Source: Dasyornis broadbenti (Eukaryota > Chordata > Aves > Passeriformes > Dasyornithidae). Taken from it: DNA of 64,000 nucleotides. The stretch lies in the NCBI GenBank assembly GCA_013397935.1, contig VZRN01001306.1:71733-135732 (forward strand). Reading direction: 5' to 3'. The notes beneath the pieces are model-generated. The model did no database searches, was not told the origin of the DNA, and worked only from the letters and a program-made list of their open reading frames with translations. Each line of letters begins with the position of its first letter. The stretch's first letter is position 1. Of this stretch, positions 37,778-49,970 are shown in pieces. The position numbers and the translations under genes were made by a program.

Positions 37778-39006
37778 GGAAAGCTATTATGACTGTCTTG
37801 GTATCCAAGAAAGTTTGGTGCAATATAGCCTATTTCATTCTGAAAAAGGATTCAGGTGATCCCTAATCAAATGGAAAAGTTACTCTTGCACAGATCTATG
37901 ATAGTTTCTACAATGAACTTGAAAAGGAGACAAGACCATCTTTTGGAAATTTTCTATACTGTAACTTCCTAAAATGTTCATTATCATATTCCAGGTGATT
38001 TAGATCTCACAGTGTTTGGATGGAGAAAACAATCTGAATTAAAGAGAAATTAAAAGAAAAATAAGGACTGTTTCAGCTAAAATAGATGGTTCAGAAGCAT
38101 GCTTTCAATGCAGCATAGCAGAAGTGTGGAACCAAGAGCATTTAAATGATGATAGTCAGACTAGGCAACCAAAAACCAATTCTTTGGGTTGAACAAAGAT
38201 TGAGAATTGTTATTTCTAATAGCAAAATAAAACTCTCTAAAATACAACTCAGATTGACTAACAACATCAATGTGGACCTGGTTTGAAAGGCTTCGGCTTT
38301 AATTGCTGCTGTTAATACTTTCTATGGTTTAAAAAAAAAAAAAAAAAAAGAGAGAGCAAGAGAGAAAGAAAAGAATCAGTGAAGCATTCTGAAAGTGTCA
38401 GCTTGATATCTTCTTGTTTATGCTGAAATATTTTTGTGGAGCTAAGTAAAAAAAAAAAATTAATTTTTCTAAACTGAATTTTTTCCAAGATGAAAGATGT
38501 TGTTTACCAAAGCTACACCTTCCGTCTCTAACGAACAGCCTATTTTTCGGGGATTTTAGATTGGAGGTCAAAGGAACAATGCAAATTATTAATAAAGGAT
38601 TCAATTCTGCATTCCTCAAGTCAAGCAAAAAAACCTACTGAAATTTTCAGGAGTTTTTGGTCTATAAAAGCAAGGCCACAGACTACTCAAATGAGCCTAA
38701 AGTTTATCATTTCCATTAACAATTTTTAGGCTCTTCTGAAACTATCAATGTACCTACTACTAGATATCCACTTCTGGCTCCCTTGTTCATGATGTGGATC
38801 AGTTTGCTCAAGGGTGAAGTCTAGTTTTCAGCAAGACAATTTGCTCTGGAAGAAAGACATACTAGTTGTCATGACTTTGTCAGTTAGAAAATCTACTTTC
38901 ACATTTTACAGCAAGTGGTAGCTGTTCTCAATTAAATGCATGGAGTATGGTGACATCTATAGGAGGTTCCAAGTCTCTACATTTAAGTCACCTTTTCCAT
39001 GCTATC
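37778..39006. other. Non-coding stretch with an A/GA-rich tract
   Basis: Nineteen A (38331-38349) lead into a GA-rich tract (38350-38374). A further A run lies at about 38448-38458. No coding or mobile sequence recognised. Confidence 0.6.
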
Positions 39007-39036
39007 GTGTGCGTATATAAATATATACACGCACAC
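39007..39036. repeat. Alternating purine-pyrimidine inverted repeat
   Basis: GTGTGCGTATATA (39007-39019) is mirrored by TATATACACGCACAC (39022-39036), an inverted repeat with almost no loop, made entirely of alternating purines and pyrimidines apart from the AA at 39019-39020. Such sequence tends to extrude as a cruciform or adopt Z-DNA, and may be a mutated TG/CA microsatellite. Confidence 0.7.
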
Positions 39037-41454
39037 ACTCACCCACCTCAGAGATCATTGTGATAATTTGTATCAAATATCAGAAAGTAAATTAATTAAA
39101 AACATTTTAACTTAGTTTCTGAGTCTCCAGAGAGTTAAAGAGAACTAGAATGCATTCTGTAAAATAAATGCTCTCAAATGCAGCTGGGGAAGCTGAAGGG
39201 AGCAGGAACAATTGCTATGGTAACCATGTTATGGGATTAAAAAAATCATGGAAAGTAGGAAGACAGTGAGAGCAAGAGCATGGAACAAAATTTGTAATAG
39301 TAAATGAATGTTGTAATCATCACCGAAACTTCTGTATCAAACGTTGCTTACTCCAGTAAATAAGAAAGTCATAAGGATAAAACAAAGCACAGCAAATGAT
39401 CTGCCAGAATCTCACGTACAGACGCCACATTGTTCCTTTCTCTGTGTGCACTGCACAACACAATAACGTCCCACTGCAGCAAACAAAGTGTCAAAAGCTA
39501 AAGGAGAAAATGTCCCAAATGTTCCCCTTTCCAGAAACAGCCTTGTTGGAAATATGAAAGGTAGCGTGACCCTCAAACCTCATGGATCAGGAGATGTAAC
39601 TGGGAGACCCTGGCTCACGCAATTGTAAAATAACGCTTCTCCAAACACTGGCTGAATGGCTTTGAGGGTTTCCTGAAGCTTACAGGACTCTTGCACTTGG
39701 TGATTGCCTCAAGAATATTTAATTCAATGGTTAATAAATTTATTCTGTATTTTTTACTTGTGTAACTGAATATGGAAAATAACTGCAGATATTTTTTAAT
39801 TTTAGGATAAAAATACAGATACTTTTATTCTACTTAAATAAGACAATCATGTTTATCCCTGAGAAATACTTTTGTTTCTGATTATACCTTCATCTTTAGT
39901 TAATGCCTTTCAATTTTTCAAATTTAAGTGGACTGTTTCCAAATAGCTTTACATGACTGAAGAAATATTCCAAACAAATGCTTGGTTCTGACTGCCAAAA
40001 TTAATCTTGATGGAAAAAAACCAAAACATTAACACAGGTCTTTAAGTTCCATGTAAAAACTTTTCATCATAGAAATAGAAGCTATAAGTTTTCAGAATTG
40101 TTTTTAAATAAAGAGTGGTAAAAAAAGCATACCTAAAATATGTTTAAGCACTGCCAAAAAAAAGAAAAAAATCTAGGCAAAAAAGTTCTCTTGGTCTGAA
40201 AATTTCACCCAACACTTCATCTCCAAAGTAAGAGTCGAGCTGGGACGGAACTTATTCCTTTAAAAGTAGGAACCTCCATATCTCCTGGTATTTGGCATCC
40301 AGCTATCTCAGAGCAGGTTGCAGTACAGGTACTTAGCTGTGGTCTCATTACTACAAATATGAACAATTTTCTTTTCAGTTCTTCCTACTCAAATGAGGCC
40401 CTAGTCATATTTTCACCAATTTTCTACACTCCTTTTCATTTTGGAGCTTCTCAAATTACTACTCAAATGATTGCTCTAAGCCCCAGATTCATCCTCCATT
40501 GTCTGATACATAAAACAACAAAGACATCCTTTAGAGCTCTGCAAAACTACATGCCTACCTTAACTCCCCTCCAAACACTTTTCATCTATGGGGTACATCA
40601 CTGTCATTTCTGTTATTCTATGGCATCTCTTACTACTATTCCTACCTTCCCCCTTCAGAGGTCAGTGCTAAATATAATGTGAGTGTGTGAGGCAACAGAG
40701 AAGGAAGATAATAAACATAATTACTGTTCAAAAAGAAAAGAGAATGATTCCAATATCTACAAGCCACAAATTGATGTGAAAGACTGAGATCTAATGGAGA
40801 ATCTCTGGGACATTTCCTTTTGATGAGGGCATTTGCTCCTTCACTGGATTAGCAGATTTCGCAAAACCAAAATTTGAGTAGGTTTTGTTCTCTTTTAATA
40901 CCAATTAATAAAGTGGTACAGACCTGTATTTCCTATCTCAGAGAAATTCTTCATTTCTGTAAGGCTTGGAATTAAAGTATTCCTGTATTTCCCCTCTTAA
41001 AAAAAAATTAATTAAAAAAATCATTTCCGTTCATTTGAAAACTTTACTTTTAATTTTTGTTTGTTTGTTTGTTTTTCAAAAATCCAACCCAGCACTTTAG
41101 GTTTCTAAGTTTCCTTGGTTGACAGCTAAAAAGAAAAAAAGAGGCTCTGAGAATTGGAACTTCCAGCAGTGACTGAGTGGATTCTGAGTGGCTTCTGCTT
41201 ACTTCCTACCAAAGGTTTCAAAGTAAGCCAGCACAAGTTTGATTTAATCAAGTCAGTGTGCTCTGACAGAAGAATCTCCTGTGATGCGCCTTGACACACC
41301 AGGGAAATGCTGTCTCACTGAAATTACTGTCACATGGGTACTCAGCTGGTTGAAAAAGCTTCAATCAAAATGTTATCTTCACTGCATCTACTCTGTCTCT
41401 ACCACTGCAAGGTATCCTTGCAAATAACACTCAGCAAATACTCAGGAAATAGCA
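39037..41454. other. Non-coding stretch with simple repeat
   Basis: Apart from the X-box-like site at 39211 and a (TTTG)n tract at 41056-41075, nothing is assignable. The 107-codon open frame at 40359-40682 (plus) is Phe/Ser/Thr-rich, without a domain, and is judged to be chance. Confidence 0.5.
39211..39224. promoter_or_regulatory. RFX X-box-like site
   Basis: ATTGCTATGGTAAC matches the palindromic RFX consensus (GTTGCCATGGCAAC) at 11 of 14 positions, with both half-sites and the central spacing kept. RFX winged-helix factors use such sites in ciliary and neural enhancers. No promoter is visible nearby, so a distal role, if any, is inferred. Confidence 0.3.
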
Positions 41455-41905
41455 AAAGGAGGGGCTGTGAGTTCTTGGAGGATGTAACTAGAATGAAAAA
41501 TTATGTTGATAAATTGAAGAAATTATTTGGAATGCGCAAGATAATTCAGTAAAGATTAATGTAAAATGCTGCACTGAAGAAAAATAAATGGGATGACTGC
41601 AGCAGACCACAAAAATTAATAGAAATCCAGAAAGAAAATGTAATTTGGGGAAGGACTTTTGGTCAGACTGTGAGAAACAAGACAGAGTGAGTGATTGTTC
41701 AAATCTATTCAGTGCTGGGAGGTCATAGCTGGAATCCTGTGCCCAGTTTTGGACTCCGCACTTAAAGAAAAATGTAAGGAGGGTAGAGATAATCCACAAG
41801 AAAACAGTAAAAATAGGTTATTTAAAGAAGTGGTTGAAAGGATTAGCTTCGATGACTCAAGGTGTGATGGAAGGGCTTTTAACAGCCATCTTCAGGTAAC
41901 CAAAG
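41455..41905 (+). mobile_element. Ancient CR1 LINE fragment, end of ORF2 and 3' region (plus strand)
   Basis: A plus-strand frame around 41456-41550 reads CEFLEDVTRMKNYVDKLKKL, matching the IQxDLDRLE segment near the end of the CR1 ORF2 protein. Downstream, AGTAAAGATTAATGTAAAAT followed by GCTGCAC corresponds to the consensus KCKVLHLG codons. At 41709-41760, GTGCTGGGAGGTCATAGC then GGAATCCTGTGCCCAGTTTT and GGACTCC follow the well-known CR1 passage that reads GGAGTACTGTGTCCAGTTTTGGG. Reading frames are broken by substitutions and indels, so the copy is dead. It is an old subfamily, comparable in decay to the piece at 17990-18300. Boundaries are approximate. Confidence 0.75.
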
Positions 41906-43703
41906 CGGTGTTGAGGATGATGGCTTAATGGGATTAATTTACACCTATATTAGTGTGCAACAAACATTAAATTATACTTACACAGAGATGCGCAAACTAT
42001 TTTTAACATCCTTGTTATGGGAGTTACACAAGAATGTTATAAAATTATCCGTGAGCTATGACCCTTAAATATCCTAGTTCATCTCAAGAAAAGCATTAGA
42101 TTAGCTAATGTCTCCTGTTTAAACAAAATTTCTTTGATTTCTGTGAATATTTTCAGCACACCACACTTCTACTAGTTATTGCATATCATATTTCATGCAA
42201 TGAATTTCATTTGTGTAGCAAAAGAAGCAGCAATCTCTATATAACTGCATCTCACTGAGCAGCTAGACCTGCTTAAGAGAAAGGTCCATCATTATGTTGG
42301 CAAACATTCCAGTTTAAAAATTTTTTATGTAACTTTAGCCAGGTTTGTTCACCTTTTCCCCGGGGGAAGGGAACTGAAGCTTCTTCCAGGGCATTGTTTC
42401 TCCAGGTGAGGCCTGATGGGCTCAGCATTTCAGCACACTGGGAGAGCCCCAAAGAGATAAAGGCCATTGACGAAACATCAACAAAACATCAGCGGCCATC
42501 TACAGACATCTACCCCAGACTCTGCCTCTGGCAGAGTTGGAGAGATCTCCTCCGGAAAACACTGATAAGAAAAGTCAAGGAATGAAGATCTAATTAACAT
42601 CAGAAGCTAAGAAATCCTGATCCAGTAGGAAACCAAATACTAAGAACTACACAACTTGGGACCAATGGACACTGACCCAATTCATTTTTATGAGTTTTGA
42701 CAGTATAAAGTATCTGAAAAATCTAGTAAAAGCCATGTGCCATGGAATTATTTTCTCTGCACACCCAGGCTATGTGTGGACGAGATGATTTCTGTGATGC
42801 ATCCTGGCCAAAATAACATCCTGACCAGAAAATAAAGTAATGTCTTAACTATCTGACATTAAAATGTTGTTGGAGAGTGTTTTCCCCACAGTTTTGGTGA
42901 CAATTAGCTCTCCTGACTGCAGTAAGACTAATCTTTATTAAATGAGCAAGAGCTGAAGGTTCTGGTCATAATTCTATACCAGGCTGATTTTCGTTTCTTT
43001 AGGGTCTATACTCAAGCAATACTAGCTCTGTGAAACAAGAAATGAACTGATAATAGACAAAAGCATTTTTGCTCCAAAGAAGATCTCAGTTTAGTATTTG
43101 TATGGAAATGTTTTGTTAGGCTACATAGACTGCTGTTCTTTTTGCATTGTCTAATTAGTAGGCAGAATAACATATTGGAGATCACTTACCAATTAATTTA
43201 TCTTCTTTCATCCTACATCCATATTTAAGCTCTGGAACTGTTCATAAAACAAATCTACCCAGCCTATCATGAAAAGGGGGCATTTAAGCTTCTGCTTTAC
43301 TGGAGTCACGGCTTTATCCCAGGGAAGTCAAAGGAAGCAGGTGAGAGGGGAGTGAATGTACCTTATATCAACTACCAAGTCCCCATGTTTGTTATTCAAA
43401 TATGTTCCCTCTCCAAAGATATCCAATTTTCTTTTGTCCATTATGCACCTAAGCCTTTTCTCTGAGAAATTATTTTCCACCTTTACCCTGTTGAGATTCT
43501 TGGAAGACTTTATTTAAAAGGAAGAAGACAAACTACATTTTAATATACAAATGAAACAGTCACTGCAAGAAAGATATAAAGGTATATAATTCTCTGCTAA
43601 AAATAAAAAAAAAAAATTGCACAACCCGCAACTGTTTTAAGGCTCTTGTTATTAAAAGGAAATACAACTAAATCCCATGGCAATAAGTACCATATGAGTG
43701 GTA
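41906..43703. other. Non-coding stretch, nothing assigned
   Basis: AT-rich with no assignable repeat. A small perfect palindrome TTCCCCGGGGGAA-like sequence sits at about 42356-42369. Open frames under 65 codons are not supported. Confidence 0.55.
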
Positions 43704-43717
43704 GTTGCTATGGTAAC
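43704..43717. promoter_or_regulatory. RFX X-box-like site (near consensus)
   Basis: GTTGCTATGGTAAC matches the RFX X-box palindrome at 12 of 14 positions, both deviations being C-to-T type. It shares 13 identical bases with the site at 39211-39224. Full-length X-boxes are uncommon by chance. Function is inferred only. Confidence 0.35.
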
Positions 43718-46420
43718 TTATTAAGTAGAAAAAGACCTAAAAGAAATACACTTTGTTGGTATGTAAGTTAAGGATGCCTCAGGGCAGCCTAAAGAACATC
43801 CATGGGCCAGCAAAAAGGTATTTAAAAAATTGAAAACAGGTGAAATATGATGATACCAAAACACGTGTATTTTAGATTTACACCTTTAAATAAGAGAAGG
43901 GGGTATAGGATAGAGCAGCTGCCTAGGCCACTGTGGGTTTCAATTATTACTAAAGAAATCTGGGTTTAAGTCTCTTTAGAAGAGATTGAGAATGAACATA
44001 CTACAATACCTTTTTCTTCCCTGAAGCTAAACTGGCATTTAGGTACCAGTAAAGTGGAATTGACTTTGTTGTTGTAGGACCATATTAAAACACCGTGGCT
44101 TTTCACGCACAGCCTCCATCCCTCAGGTCCCCCACCCCAAAATCCTCACCAACAAATCTGGCAAGAAAGAGCTCTCAGCTACTACAAAGAAAAGACCCCA
44201 GAGAAATGTTATCATTGCCTATTATACCTGCAGAAGATACATATGTATTATTAAAGTAGCCAGCCACTGGATGTCATTGTTATTCCACAGAAACATAATG
44301 AAGAAAAATCTCTTGAACTGAAAAAATCTTTCAAGCTGCTAAAAATGAGAGGTAACATACAACCTAGCTTCAAGCATGTACTGTTCAAGCTAGTCTCAGC
44401 ATCCTGCTTCCCAAACACAGTTTAACTATTTTTAAATGGATGAATAAGCCATGTGTCCTATATATGGGATTTTAAATAGCTGGTTAAACATCACATGAAA
44501 GTACAGTCAGTTAGTCCTGTATATTATCTGCATGTCAAAGCCTCTTCACTTAATTTTATAAAGCATTTTGCTTTATAACACAGTACTTGAAGTGTTTGGA
44601 AGTGCATATACTTGCTGCAGAGAATTTCTGCCCCATTTTGGGATGCAGGAAAGGACAAGTTTTGCCCAGGCATATAACTGTTGGCTTGCTACATCTGCTA
44701 CATCTCTATCTCTATGCCCAAGACTGAGAATGCATATTTCTCACCCCATTTTCAGAAAGGATTCTCAGCACATTAGTTGGAATTACTCATTATTTTAGCT
44801 CATAGGTCCCTTCTTTCAGAGCGTGAACAAAACCCCCAGCCCTGTATTCGTATGGCCCTGTGCAGACCTGGATTTCCATCCCTGTCCTGCACTGCCAGCG
44901 TTTGGCAGCAAATGCCTTTTTGCTTTGTAAGAAATATTGAAAACCCCTTGCCCTGATGAACTGGGATCTAGCCAGCTTGATTTCTGCACCGTCCTCCACC
45001 ACTTCCAGGATAAGTCTGTGCAAGCACATGTGGCTCAGGGTATTATCAAAACTTGACACAGAACCATGCAGGTGAAGAGAGGTGTGGGAATCAGTGCTTG
45101 CTCCAGGGACTGGTACTGCGCAGATGAGTTCCCATCTTAAGAAAGCTCCCGTTACAACATCTCACACTTCAGTTTGCAGCCATGCACTGCACTGAAAAGG
45201 CACCTGTAAGTCACACTACTTATGGGATTCCTGTCAGACTGGCTTCCTATTAAACCCGAGTTTATTTCCATCCTGTATCTCATTGCCTACCCTGATTCTG
45301 TCACATTGCCCAACATCTAAGCTGGTCTCAGTGTCATACTATCTGCTTAGAGTTGCATGTGCACTCAAATTATTGAGAATGGACCGAAATGAAAAGAGAA
45401 TTAAGTTGGGAATGAGTGAGCCCTTACTCCTCTTTTCAAGTCTCTCTATGGGATCTTTAGGTTCAGCTCAGGACTCTGATACTCATTGCACTTAGAAGTT
45501 GGTATTAAGGATCTGCTTCCCGGTCCTTTTCTGTACAGCAGTGTCTCCTTGAGCCGGATTAGAGCAGATGTAAGGAATCTCTGGGTCAAAAAGCAGGTAC
45601 CGTCTTCAGCTGCTTGTCTTGTGACTAAGCAGTTGCTGACAGATTTCAGCAGCTGGTGGTGTAAACTCCCACAGTAGTTGCACAGAGAGTAGTTCATTAA
45701 ACCTTGGCTTTTTTCCTTGCTCATCCTAGTACTCAGAAGAGTAACTTAGAGGCAGATGTGAAAGCTAGGAAGTTTTTAATTTTCCTCTTTTAGAAAAAAG
45801 TGTTTTGCACTGTGGGCAGTCAGATCTTTTCAGTCTTTCTCACAGCCACAAGCAGCACCACAAGAAACTTGCTGGGTGGTTAAGTAACTTGGTTTACTAG
45901 GGCTTGTGTCTCAGCTAGATCTAACAGACATATGTTCAGCTAAGCCCACTCGAATTTTCCTGCAATAAAAGTAGGCTTGGATAGGCGAAAATGAGTCTGA
46001 AGGATAGGATGCGTTTGGAAGTTGGCAGGAGAGGGTTGATTTAGTTAGTACTCGGCTTCATGAATAAAAATAGGAGGTAAAGAGAGATTTCATGCCTGAT
46101 AGATAAATGGTTAAAGGACTAGTTTCTCAGAAATCAGCAAGAAAAATATACACCAGAAAAATAAGAACACACATCTTGTTCTTATACCCACACAGATGAG
46201 CCATGGCTGATCCAATCCTAGTAATTCAACCAAATTTGAGGGATATAATTAATCCAAAATCACACACAAAAAAATTAGTAAATCATGAGTTCTAGTGACT
46301 TAGGTTTGCATCCAAGGAAAGTGTGTCAGCTTAGGTGAACCGTAGAAGTCAATAAAAAGTTACTCTCAAATCACTTCTCATGTTAATCAGTGGCATTTGC
46401 CTTTGCACTCATGTATCAGC
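43718..46420. other. Non-coding stretch, nothing assigned
   Basis: The minus-strand frame at 44790-45059 (89 codons) and its GC-richer surroundings might be part of an unplaced old repeat, but no motif supports this. The remaining sequence is AT-rich and unremarkable. Confidence 0.5.
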
Positions 46421-46444
46421 TTTTTTTTTTGTGTGTGTGTGTGT
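46421..46444. repeat. T10(GT)7 microsatellite
   Basis: Ten T followed by seven GT dinucleotides. Short and probably polymorphic. Confidence 0.95.
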
Positions 46445-48241
46445 ATGTAGGAACTTCTTTTTCCACTATTCTTACTTGTTGCCGCTACAGACCTGACCTG
46501 CAATCTGCAGTGTGTGAGAAAATGGTTTTGTTTCCCCTAATATGTATCTAGTGGAAGAAGGCTGTCTGCCTGAAAAACAAATAAATTGCTTGATATATCC
46601 TAGGTAATTGGCACCGAAAGGAGCTGTCTCTAGCTTCTCTTTCAATTAATAGAAAACAACACCTCAGGGAATTTCTAGTACTAATACTACAGTGGAGAAA
46701 ACAAATAAACAAACAAAAAATCTTGAGCACTGAAAGGCTTTAAAAAAATAGTAGTAAGATGTTATTATATGAGCTGCTTCCAGAAAGACAGCAAGGACCT
46801 GCTTGGATGACTTTTAAGGCCTTTAATGTTAGCAGCATTTTCTTGCTTTGAGACAACTGACTTCATAAAGAAATGAGAACTTGAATTTATGCTATCTCAA
46901 AAACACATAAAACAGTTCCCCCCTAATAATACATGGGCCATTAAATTAAACTATGCATTGTACACTGAGGCTCTGAGATGGCAGTCAGGTTGGCCATTCA
47001 GAAGTAACAGACTCCCTCCTGGCACATGTAATGAAACCTGGGTACTCTATCACACCATCATCTGGTGCTCTATCTAGTAATTCAGGGTATCCTCACCATT
47101 AAATTAAGTGATTGTTACTAAAGGCCACCATACCATGTAATGACCTTTGGAGGGTTATAGATCTTCACTTGAAAACCATTTTCTGTTTAGTTTCCACTAC
47201 TGATAATGAACAGCTACATACCATGTTTTGACTTCATATTCACTTCCAGCGAAATGAATCTTCTAGTTTCTAGGGTGCGTGTAGGTTCTATATCCATCCC
47301 TACTCCCTGGAACTCATACAGAGATACACAATTTACCCAAGCTGTAAAGTGACTAAAATCCTGATGTTAAATACTACAGCTGAGCAGGAGCAGCAGTGAA
47401 TTGCTGCAGTTGTTAGATGAAGTGTTCATAAATACAACATAAATATCCATATGACTGGATGAATACATCCATGTATGCTGGATGTTCCCAACCCATACTC
47501 TGAAACTACAGGGCCAGTTTCCAGTTTTGATAGTAAATTCCCTGTGCTGTTTTGAACTGCTCATTCTTTTGAACTCAATTCTCTACCTGTGAATAAGCAA
47601 CAGAGTCTAGTGTCTACTTTCCTTCTACATCTTATTCCTCAGGGCAGGGATATTTCTGGTAGTTCAAGACACACCAGTGCTTAAGGGCTGAACAAACCAG
47701 AAACCTCTGCCACATGAGTAACAGATAGTTACTCTTGTCACAGGAGATGGGCTCAGATTTCCCAGCTCAGCAGATTTCCATCCACCTTTGCATATATTCT
47801 TTCTAGGCGACATAAAGCTTAGGTCTATGTTTTCACCTGAGAGGTTCTCCTGCACTTTGGAGACATCATAACCACATCTGGTACCACAGTGGAGGAAGGA
47901 GAAGGTGGCAATGGGCAGCCTTGAAGGGTTTACTCACCCTATGACCAACCATCCCACGGAAGACATCCCATCACAGAGACAGTGACCCGGAGCTGGAACA
48001 CACAGGCAAAGACAGCAACGCTTGAACTTGGACGAGTCCTTTGCGTGTTTATGCAAGCAGTGATGGTAAGGTCCAGAAGCACTCAGTATACAACACCAAC
48101 GCTGTACCTTTGACAGTGTTACTTGTACTCTAGGCACTTACATTCCCTGGGTTTCTCTTTGCAAGGCATTAAATTTTCCTGGTTTTCTGGACTTTCACAC
48201 AGGATCTGGCCGATCCTAGGGAAAACATCTGAACATTTATA
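46445..48241. other. Non-coding stretch, nothing assigned
   Basis: An AAAC/AAAT-rich low-complexity patch lies at about 46699-46721. No coding frame over 70 codons and no recognised repeat until the LTR target site. Confidence 0.55.
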
Positions 48242-48410
48242 GTAGTCTGTGCATGCCTGTGCCCCAGGCCAGAGAGGCAGATCCCTTGTTCCTTTTGCCA
48301 CTCCTTCGGATCTTCCCTATTGGCTCTCATATCCTAACCCCATCTATGTACTGCCCCTATGCCTTTAGACCGTGGGATTCCTTATGCTCTCTCCGCCCCC
48401 ACCAACCCCG

Positions 48411-48417
48411 TATAAAA
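48411..48417 (+). promoter_or_regulatory. TATA box of the solo LTR
   Basis: TATAAAA about 90 bases downstream of an inverted CCAAT box and about 60 bases upstream of AATAAA, the normal layout of a retroviral U3 promoter. Transcription would start near 48440 and read rightward into the flanking DNA. Confidence 0.7.
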
Positions 48418-48474
48418 TCCTAGACCTCTTCCTTGTTCTCTGACTTCCACTCATCCCCTCACAAGCATGGTTGG

Positions 48475-48480
48475 AATAAA
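48475..48480 (+). terminator. LTR polyadenylation signal
   Basis: AATAAA in the R region of the LTR, followed within about 20 bases by a GTCTCGCCTCGCTGCTGTCG stretch that is T/G-containing, as polyadenylation downstream elements often are. Confidence 0.6.
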
Positions 48481-48638
48481 CTTCTCCTGTGGACCCGTCT
48501 CGCCTCGCTGCTGTCGACCATGTTATCAGCTATCCGGTGTGTGTTCATGTTATATGTGGCAACTGTGCCAAGTGGCTTCCGCTGCCAAGACGATCCTGGA
48601 AGGTTGTAGCACTCACCATCTCGGCTGCAACAGTAGTC

Positions 48639-49958
48639 CAGGTGGAGGCTTCATTATGAGTTGCTCCATCCTTTCCTACAGCAAAGAAAGTTCATACCAC
48701 ACTGTCTGTAAAAAGCTTATTCAGCAAAATATTCTTTCAGTATTTCTTTGCTGTCATTTCCTGTGTTACAACTTTCACACAGAGAACTGCAAAGCAGAAA
48801 GTTAGACCCAAGGCCATCAGCCCCAAAAGAAAGGATTTTCTAATTCACTTCTTTGTCTAGAAAATACTCACATACTGCGTATTTTTAAAATGACAACTGA
48901 AATCTCTGGTGAAGAAAACCTCAAGAAGTTTGTTGTTTTTTGGTTTTGGTTCTTAGATTTTATTTGTTTTATTTTCTTTTTACTTGACTTCTAGCTGGTC
49001 AGACTAGAAATAACTGGATTTTGGCATATTTCAGCAAGGAGAGAGGCAGTTCCTCTTGAAAGTTGATGCTTGATTTAGCACCATTTCCTTTAACAGTGCA
49101 GTGGCTGGACCTCTTTGGGCTTTTTTAGGATCTTGTAGGTAAAAATTGAAGAGATATTCCTTTGAATCTGGGCCGCGGCACTCTAGAAAGAGAGTTCCAT
49201 ATAAAGACTGTAACACAGCACACAGTAAAGTGCAATAATTCTTTAGCACCTGCCATACACACACACGCATCCACGCGTGTGGTTTGGCATTGGCAGTGGT
49301 TGGTGGTTTGTATGTGGTGCCTTCACACTTGGCTGCAGGAGAACCTACTACTTAATTTTCACTAGAAATTGTAAAATTCCCTTTTCCCAAAGAACGTACA
49401 TGATTTATGAACATAAATTGTCAATAGGCTCATAGCTTTATATCTAGTAGATAACATTGGAAATGTCACTTTCTTTGACTATTATATTAATATTTTATCC
49501 TGAAAAGGCAATTATATATTATTAATACTTAATTAGATTAATTTTTTTAAATGTACTAGATTTAATCTTACAGCAAACGTGGTTAGGCTTAAAGAAGTCA
49601 TTCCTTACCTTCAAATTGCTCGGTGCTTTCGCCTTTTGACATTTTATGTAGTTTTTAAACCTAGAAATTTTATAGATTTTCTAAGCGTATAAACCACAAT
49701 CTAAATTAGAAATATTACTACTTGTGGCAGGCCTGGGGCAAAGTGGTCAAGAAGGCAAAAGTACAAAAAAAAAAAACAACTCCATGGATATTCAGTCAGA
49801 TCCTTTAGGAAACTAAACCGTGGATTTTTCTAAACAGCGCTGCTTTACTTAGATTTCCACGTGCACGTTAGTGATGGGCCGAAGGATTAAAGACACAGCG
49901 TACACTGGCAAGTTACAGATTCTGGCTTTCCCAAAGCTGCTGCCGCCTTTCTGCAGTG
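48639..49958. other. Non-coding stretch, nothing assigned
   Basis: A short (AC)n tract with ACACACGCATCCACGCG lies at about 49254-49277. An A run of 12 lies near 49767. No genes or mobile elements recognised. Confidence 0.55.
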
Positions 49959-49970
49959 CCACTAGATGGC
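49959..49970 (+). promoter_or_regulatory. CTCF core motif
   Basis: CCACTAGATGGC fits the CTCF core consensus CCASYAGRKGGC at all 12 positions and is preceded by CTGCAGTG, compatible with the extended upstream half of the motif. CTCF is the zinc-finger insulator and loop-anchor protein. The motif points rightward. No partner in the opposite direction was found in the window. Occupancy cannot be judged from sequence. Confidence 0.45.

Larger units (their letters stand above)
48248..48632 (+). mobile_element. Solo endogenous retrovirus LTR
   Basis: A 385-base element starts TGTGCATG and ends GCTGCAACA, giving the TG...CA termini of a retroviral LTR. It is flanked on both sides by an identical 6-bp target-site duplication GTAGTC (48242-48247 and 48633-48638). 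Inside, in the right order for the plus strand, are an inverted CCAAT box (ATTGG, 48319-48323), a TATA box (TATAAAA, 48411-48417) and a polyadenylation signal (AATAAA, 48475-48480). This puts U3 at roughly 48248-48440, a short R of about 55-65 bases and U5 up to 48632. No gag, pol or env sequence is present on either side, so this is a solo LTR left by recombination between the two LTRs of a provirus. A 6-bp duplication fits an avian alpha- or beta-like (ERVK-type) integrase. The intact duplication suggests a fairly recent insertion. The frame at 48467-48805 crossing it is incidental. Confidence 0.88.

Noticed and set aside
44790..45059. 89-codon minus-strand frame with a fairly protein-like composition
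   Set aside because: No motif or splice support. It may be part of an old repeat that I could not identify.
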